Below, piece by piece: positions 59,094-64,000 of a stretch of DNA of 64,000 nucleotides. Numbering within the stretch: position 1 is the stretch's first letter; every line of letters begins with the position of its first letter. This DNA comes from Tigriopus japonicus (Eukaryota > Arthropoda > Copepoda > Harpacticoida > Harpacticidae). The DNA is taken from contig CM021322.1 in assembly GCA_010645155.1 (NCBI GenBank), forward strand, positions 3,028,437 through 3,092,436, read 5' to 3'. The translations under genes were made by a program, and so were the position numbers. Below the pieces are notes generated by a model. It was not told the DNA's origin, did no database searches, and saw only the letters and a list, made by a program, of their open reading frames with translations.

Positions 59094-59236
59094 TAGGGAT
59101 GGGTGACACTGGCGTATTTTACATTGACGCCGACACCGGTGTCGACACGTGTTGGGAAAGTGTTTTTGCGGTAATTTTTTCGTATATTTGAAAAAAATCA
59201 CGAAACGACACCGACACTAACTGCTCTCCCACCCTA
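59094..59236. mobile_element. 143-base MITE with perfect 8-bp target-site duplication
   Basis: GTTTGACG flanks both sides (59086-59093 and 59237-59244). The ends are TAGGGATGGGTGACA at the left and, on the minus strand from the right, TAGGGTGGGAGAGCA, imperfect terminal inverted repeats. The interior contains the 12-base palindrome GACACCGGTGTC and a second GACACCGACAC near the right end. The 8-base duplication and TAGGG ends point to the hAT superfamily. Non-coding. Confidence 0.75.
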
Positions 59237-59500
59237 GTTTGACGGACAAAACACATTGAAACTCAATTTGGACGAAACCTAATTTCATTGTTTTGCCATC
59301 TTGCTCTCTTTGTTGATTTTTTTGTGCACTTTGTAACAGAAGGTAATATCTTTTTCAAATATCCGAAAGAATGGAAAAAGGACCCTAAAACATTGGTTAA
59401 ACCTACTAAGACCACAAAAGATTGCTGATGGTAGTTGGAATATGCACATAAGGAGAGAAACATTTGGAACTTAAATTTGTGACCATGAATTGCAAGCAAG

Positions 59501-60250
59501 CAGGGATGGAGAGTAATTGTAATTGCAATTACAATTACGTAATTCCAATTACATGTAATCATAATTAATTACATTTTTGGCCATGTACTTGACGAATTTT
59601 CAAATACAAATCATCAATTACTTTTCAAAATCTTACTTCCTCAAGTTAACAATAAAACTAATTTATCAGGTTTTACTTGCAAAACAATTATTTTGTCATC
59701 AATTTGCGGTCAATGTGATGCCACGAACAGGTAGCTTTTGTTACAATACACACCCAAGCTTTGATGTTTAAATACTTTTAAACTACAACAGCTTTTGACC
59801 ATGATTTTTGTGTCAGGATTCAGGGCTTTTCACAACCAAGGGCAGATAAATGAGGTGCAAAAATAAAGTTCTATAACATCGTCATACTTAATATTTATGT
59901 ATGTACTTCGTTCGCGTTTTCTGAAAAAGGAAAATATGCCTGGTGATTGATTGGAATAATATTTTGATATTTAAGCCCATTCATAAGCTTTTGGTTTTTG
60001 TAAATCATTCTTTCATATTAACTTTTCAGGCATTATAAATTGCCAGTTGGCGCATCGCTACTTAAAAATGGTAGATCTGGTTTTTTTTCATCGTTTTGAA
60101 AAGGCAAAAGGGTGAAGGAGACGGAAGAATTGTAATTGACATGTAATTTCATGTAATTGAAGTCAATTGTGTGTAATTGTAAATAACTACACAAATTTAA
60201 AAGAAGTACTTGTAATTAATAACATTTTTCAAGTAATTGACCTAACTCTG
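59501..60250. mobile_element. Putative hAT-like element of about 750 bases
   Basis: The left end CAGGGATGGAGAGTAATTG is hAT-like and is followed by a cluster of TAATTG/CAATTA units (59514-59575). A similar cluster lies at 60130-60240 in front of the right end, which reads CAGAGTTAGGTCAATTAC on the minus strand. The flanking 8-mers CAAGCAAG and AACGCAAG match at 6 of 8 positions, a decayed duplication. No transposase frame is seen. Confidence 0.5.
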
Positions 60251-60948
60251 AACGCAAGTAACATTCAAATACCTAATTAATTAGCAATGATGATGAATAA
60301 TACACAGAAACTGGGACAAAACTGTCAAACTTAAAGCTATTTTGAATCGACATTCAATCGCCAAAAAACATCAAATACCAAGGAAATTAACTTCCTCGAG
60401 TATATGATGCTTTTTGGGGATTGAATGTTGTTTGAAAATGCTCGTTTTGATCGTTTTGTCCCTCTTTCTGTTGTACAGTGTTATTCATCATCACTTGTTT
60501 CAGAAGACTAGTACAAAAGAAGGCCGATCGCATACTCAATGAGCATAAGTTTTGAGCAAGTGGGACCAGACTGCTTGTGAGTTTAATAAGAATGGTCTTA
60601 ATTGCTCATTCGCTGGACTGCTTACAGATTGAAATTTTAGCGACATATTTGAATGTTTCAATGCTTAGAGGAATGTTACGACAACTAATCATAGTCCTAA
60701 GTTGAGGACTTGAAAGTTTAAAAAAATCAAATGCGAGGATCGAAAGAATCGACTTTGGGCTAATAGTAACTGCAGTGTTGAATTGACGTGATTAGGTAGA
60801 TGATGATTCTCGTTTGTATGAACCTAATCTTTAGAAATAAAACAAAAAAATCTGGTAACAGCAATATTTAGTATTGTGAAAATGTAAAAAATATGTGTTC
60901 ATGATCAACAGTGTCAAAAGATATTTCCTCTTGCGTCAGGTTTGTGGA

Positions 60949-63900
60949 TTAATTCAACCACTGTGGATTCTTCTTTAGGCTTCTTTTGATTTCCTCGAGT
61001 TCCTTTTCGTATGCTTTGATTGTCTTGATGTAATCGTGTTCTGCAAAAAAGAAGAAAAAAGAACGGATTGCCACTTTCTATTTCTTCGTTTGGGGACGGA
61101 ATTCCTTTCCAACAATCCAGAAGGTATTCTGTTTCGTCTAGTTAACGTTGCGAACAAAACTTGACGTGGCGAGCCAGAACTTTCCGTCTCTCAAGAATTT
61201 TTCGCGATTTTCTGCTTGCTGTCAAAGCATGACGTATGACTTGAGAGGAAGGATGTTCAAAATCCCTTGGTCACAACAGTTTCGCAAAATAGATGCATTC
61301 AAAACAAAACTTGTCATCCCATTCAAAATTGAGTTTACGCGAATTCTTCTCCGAATTCATCCCCATATCACTCGTTGTTACCTTTGTTCTTGGAGATGGC
61401 GGTGGATACCAATTGGGTTTCAATCTTTTTGATTTTCTGTTGCAATCGAATCACGTCGGATTGATACCCTTCGGCCTCTTTCCGTTTCCTTTGTTCTAAC
61501 GCCTCGTATCTATCTTTGAGCACTTCCACTTGCTCAAGCATGGCCTTGGTTCGTTTCTACGGACAGAAAAGCATCAACAATTAGCCTGTCATAATCCTTT
61601 TTTCCCATGCTTTATCCAAGACGATCGACGTACTCTCAAAATGTCTTTGGCGGATTGACTCTGCTCCTTGAGATTCTCGCTCTCAACTTGACTGATTAAC
61701 AAGCGGGATTTATAACTCTCTACTAATTGCTTTTGCTCCCTCAATTCAGCCTGAAACGAAGAAGATTCTTGGTTATTAGTAGGGAGATGTTTTATTTAGA
61801 AGCAACCAACCTACCGTGATTTTTTCTATCCGTCGTCGCAATTGATGCTCGCCTCCAAGTCTAAAAATGGACCTTTGTCCCGTGTAGAATCCGGCCTCAT
61901 CTGGAGCTTGATCACAACCGTAATGCTGAATGAATTGAAGTTTCCTTAGAAACACCTCTTTCTCATTAATCCACTGGCGTTCTTTCTTTCGAAATTTCCC
62001 ACGTGACTTTACGAGTTCCTCCGTCAATTCATCTTGAGTTTGGGCCAAGACTTCCAACCTAAGAATTAGAACCAGGATGAAAAGATGGATTGGGCTCATG
62101 CACATGCACTTTCCCAATCCAGATCCACTTACTGCTTGGACATTGCATCAAATTTGGCATCATAAGTGTGGCGAATTTGCTCTTGCGAATGACGGAGATT
62201 TCTCTTGTCTTCCTCCAACATGGACACCTGTTCCAAATGGCATTTCTCTTGCTCTAAGAGCTGACCTTCTAAGGCCAAGATTTCCAAGCGAAGATTTTCG
62301 GCACTTCTTTGAACTCGCCGATTGCTTAAGCGCTTCTGATAACGAGAAAATATCAATAACAGGCATACTTTTATCTGGTGATCGATGGATATTTTTTCTT
62401 TGAGCGTGAGTATTTTAGCGTCCGAGATCTTTCTTTCTCACCTCGTCTCGTCGGATGTAATCTTTGATCCTTTCAGGGATGAACATATCTTGTTTCTCTC
62501 TGCCTTTGGCCTGTGTCAACAGTCGTGTGATTTCATTATCCGTTTTCCCACAAATCTCCAAGAGAACGAGCATTTTTTGCCGACTTTCCAGCTCTTGAAT
62601 CTGTGAAATAAGGATATTGATCCGTTCTCAATCCAAGGAAATGGGAAAGAAAATGCAAACTTGATAGAATTTGGTGTGAAAGTCTACATTTGCAATCAGT
62701 GGCACAAATTACTTTAACTTTTTTTTCAAAGCCGTCGTTCTCAGCAAATATATTGATGTCAGGTTACAATGCTTTCTAGTGTCACCTGTACAGAGAAAAA
62801 AGGCAAAAAATAGTCAAATAACTTCGTAGTGATGAATTTTGGGGCGATGTCAAGCTTTTCTACGCAAGATTGCAAACTGGGATTGCTAAAATGGCGAAAA
62901 AATTGAAAGTTTCAACCACTTTTCGCAATGAAAACCAAAATCGAGAATATCCCTACAAAATGTTAGCGTAAAAAGAACTTTAGCTAGAGAACAAGTAAGT
63001 TCCAAATGTTCCAAGTATCATTTCTTTATTTTAAGGTTATTGTTTTTAATAATCTCTATAGAAATGATGAAAATTTCTCGTTTACTAGCTTTGTCATTCA
63101 TTCTTAAAATCGTAAGAAGGCTTTAATTCGACAAAAAAAAAGGTCGCAAATTTGTTGCCTTTTAGCTTTCTTCGGGAATATGTAAGAGCTGATCCTCTAA
63201 CAGCATTTCAGGCAGGATTGGACAAATTTTTAAAAACTATTCTTGACCAACCCACCATACAAGGGTTGTATAGATCTGCCAACAGTAACTCATTGGTAGA
63301 TCAAATTTCATATAAACATTAATTATTGAAACTATATTTATGATTAACTCTTTTTACAGGGAATCCCATTCCTTGTAGCGGTGTTGAAAAATCCGCCCCC
63401 CCCCAAAAAAAAGTCTAGAAAATCACCTAGTAAGAAAGTATATTTAATCATCAAGCAGTTTCTAGGTAAAATCGAGTACAAGTAAAGAGTTCTTTAAGCG
63501 CAACCAGCAAAGTAGGAAATACACGCTAGCTCTTCTCTGTCGTAAAAAGGCTGTGACAGGCACAACTGTGAATGGCTTATCCCTCTTGTTGCAAGATCTT
63601 GCAAGAAACGGTCCAACGAATTCCCTTGTTCTTGGCTAACCTTTAAAACAGATGCCTAACTTTTGACTCCTTTGTCTAATTGAGTTAAATATTGGTAGAC
63701 TAAAACATGATCAAAATCTTTCAAATGGGAGCAAAAACCTTCACCGTCCAGTAATAGCGTAGTCTATGTTTGATGCTCATTCTCATAGAAATCATAATAT
63801 TGCTCTTATCGTTGGCCTCCCTGTACGAAATTGAATGCTTTATAATTCAACATTTCAGCCATGCCCTCCTCTTTCTCGCTTACTTTGAGTCTGTCGTTTT

Positions 63901-64000
63901 GCGTTTCGAGTTGTTGCGCTCGTTTGCGCTCGTGAATCAAAGCCGCCCGCATTTCCTGGACGGCCGTCTGTAAACGGCTAATCTCCTCATCTTTGACGGC
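60949..64000 (-). CDS. CCDC77: CCDC77-like coiled-coil protein, 5' part beyond the window
   Basis: Minus-strand exons: >64000-63884, 62600-62442, 62335-62133, 62058-61815, 61750-61634, 61556-61382 and 61040-60949. All junctions are in phase and yield 368 residues to the stop; the N terminus lies past the window edge. The whole stretch is heptad-like coiled coil rich in Glu, Gln, Lys and Leu. Several segments line up in order with vertebrate CCDC77, a centrosomal protein of about 490 residues: EEISRLQTAVQEMRAAL with QLETQNDRLK, IQELESRQKMLVLLE, EQEKCHLEQVSMLEEDKR, the KERQWINEKEVFLRKL part, and DRYEALEQRKRKEAEGY. The last short exon (ending NPQWLN) is less conserved. The match is by recalled similarity, so another centrosomal coiled-coil family is possible. 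One intron (62601-63883) is long; the others are about 60-340 bases. Confidence 0.78.
62601..63883 (-). other. CCDC77 intron (1.3 kb)
   Basis: The donor AAA|GTAAGC at 63883 and an acceptor TTTCACAG ending at 62601 bound it. It contains a LINE 3' fragment on the opposite strand and a C/A homopolymer junction near 63398-63413. Confidence 0.75.
63146..63322 (+). mobile_element. LINE ORF C-terminal fragment
   Basis: An uninterrupted 58-codon frame ending in TAA reads NLLPFSFLREYVRADPL, then FQAGLDKFLKTILDQPTIQG, then SANSNSLVDQISYKH. This has the shape of the extreme C terminus of a CR1/jockey-like LINE. It matches the minus-strand fragment at 41066-41190, including 3' flanking sequence. The 5' side is cut. 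It lies antisense in a CCDC77 intron. Confidence 0.65.

Larger units (their letters stand above)
55721..60948. other. Repeat-rich intergenic region with no gene
   Basis: No coding sequence is supported over 5.2 kb. It holds a tRNA-like SINE head beside an assembly gap, a 143-base MITE and a roughly 750-base hAT-like element, all listed separately. The rest is AT-rich. Open frames at 57.1-57.7 kb run over N and are artefacts. Confidence 0.6.

Noticed and set aside
1..64000. A defence island, biosynthetic cluster or other new multi-gene system
   Set aside because: All recognised genes are ordinary, unrelated animal genes, and neighbours show no functional grouping.

Overview
The window is a nuclear genomic segment from an animal. 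Genes are split by GT-AG introns, and the recognisable products are metazoan: vinculin, a mitochondrial carnitine/acylcarnitine carrier, ARPC4, a two-pore potassium channel and CCDC77. Noncoding DNA is AT-rich and carries LINE fragments, hAT-like MITEs and microsatellites. There are two runs of N (35785-36102 and 57172-57655). Many introns are only about 60 bases while a few are kilobases long. An arthropod, perhaps a small crustacean such as a copepod, fits best, but that is inference from gene style and not proven here. No rRNA, CRISPR or bacterial gene cluster is present.

Layout. 1-11 kb is mostly gene-poor, with one unrecognised Ser/Lys-rich minus-strand gene (1.3-3.7 kb) and decayed repeats. 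A five-exon vinculin gene (+, 11293-14195) is followed by a six-exon SLC25A20-type carrier (+, 15020-34440) whose four large introns fill most of 15-34 kb. A broken LINE reverse-transcriptase region lies at 36.45-37.55 kb. At 38.7-40.5 kb an IAH1-like SGNH esterase (+) and ARPC4 (-) converge tail to tail. At 43.0-50.1 kb a hydroxypyruvate-isomerase-like gene (+) and a K2P potassium channel (-) also converge, with stop codons 96 bases apart. At 51.1-55.7 kb two long minus-strand ORFs encode acidic Thr/Ser-rich proteins. One begins with a signal peptide and the other ends in a possible lipid-binding (TULIP-like) domain, so they may be one gene. The right edge (60.9-64 kb) holds the 3' two-thirds of CCDC77 (-).

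The genes do not form a pathway. They are ordinary housekeeping and structural genes: cell adhesion and actin (vinculin, ARPC4), mitochondrial fatty-acid import (SLC25A20), small-molecule metabolism (IAH1, HYI), membrane potential (K2P) and centrosome (CCDC77). I found no convincing new multi-gene system. The most interesting items are the short vinculin with one central repeat in place of three, the mucin-like/TULIP-like locus with an internal duplication, an ARPC4 terminal exon that holds a single sense codon, and two MITEs with perfect 8-bp target-site duplications.
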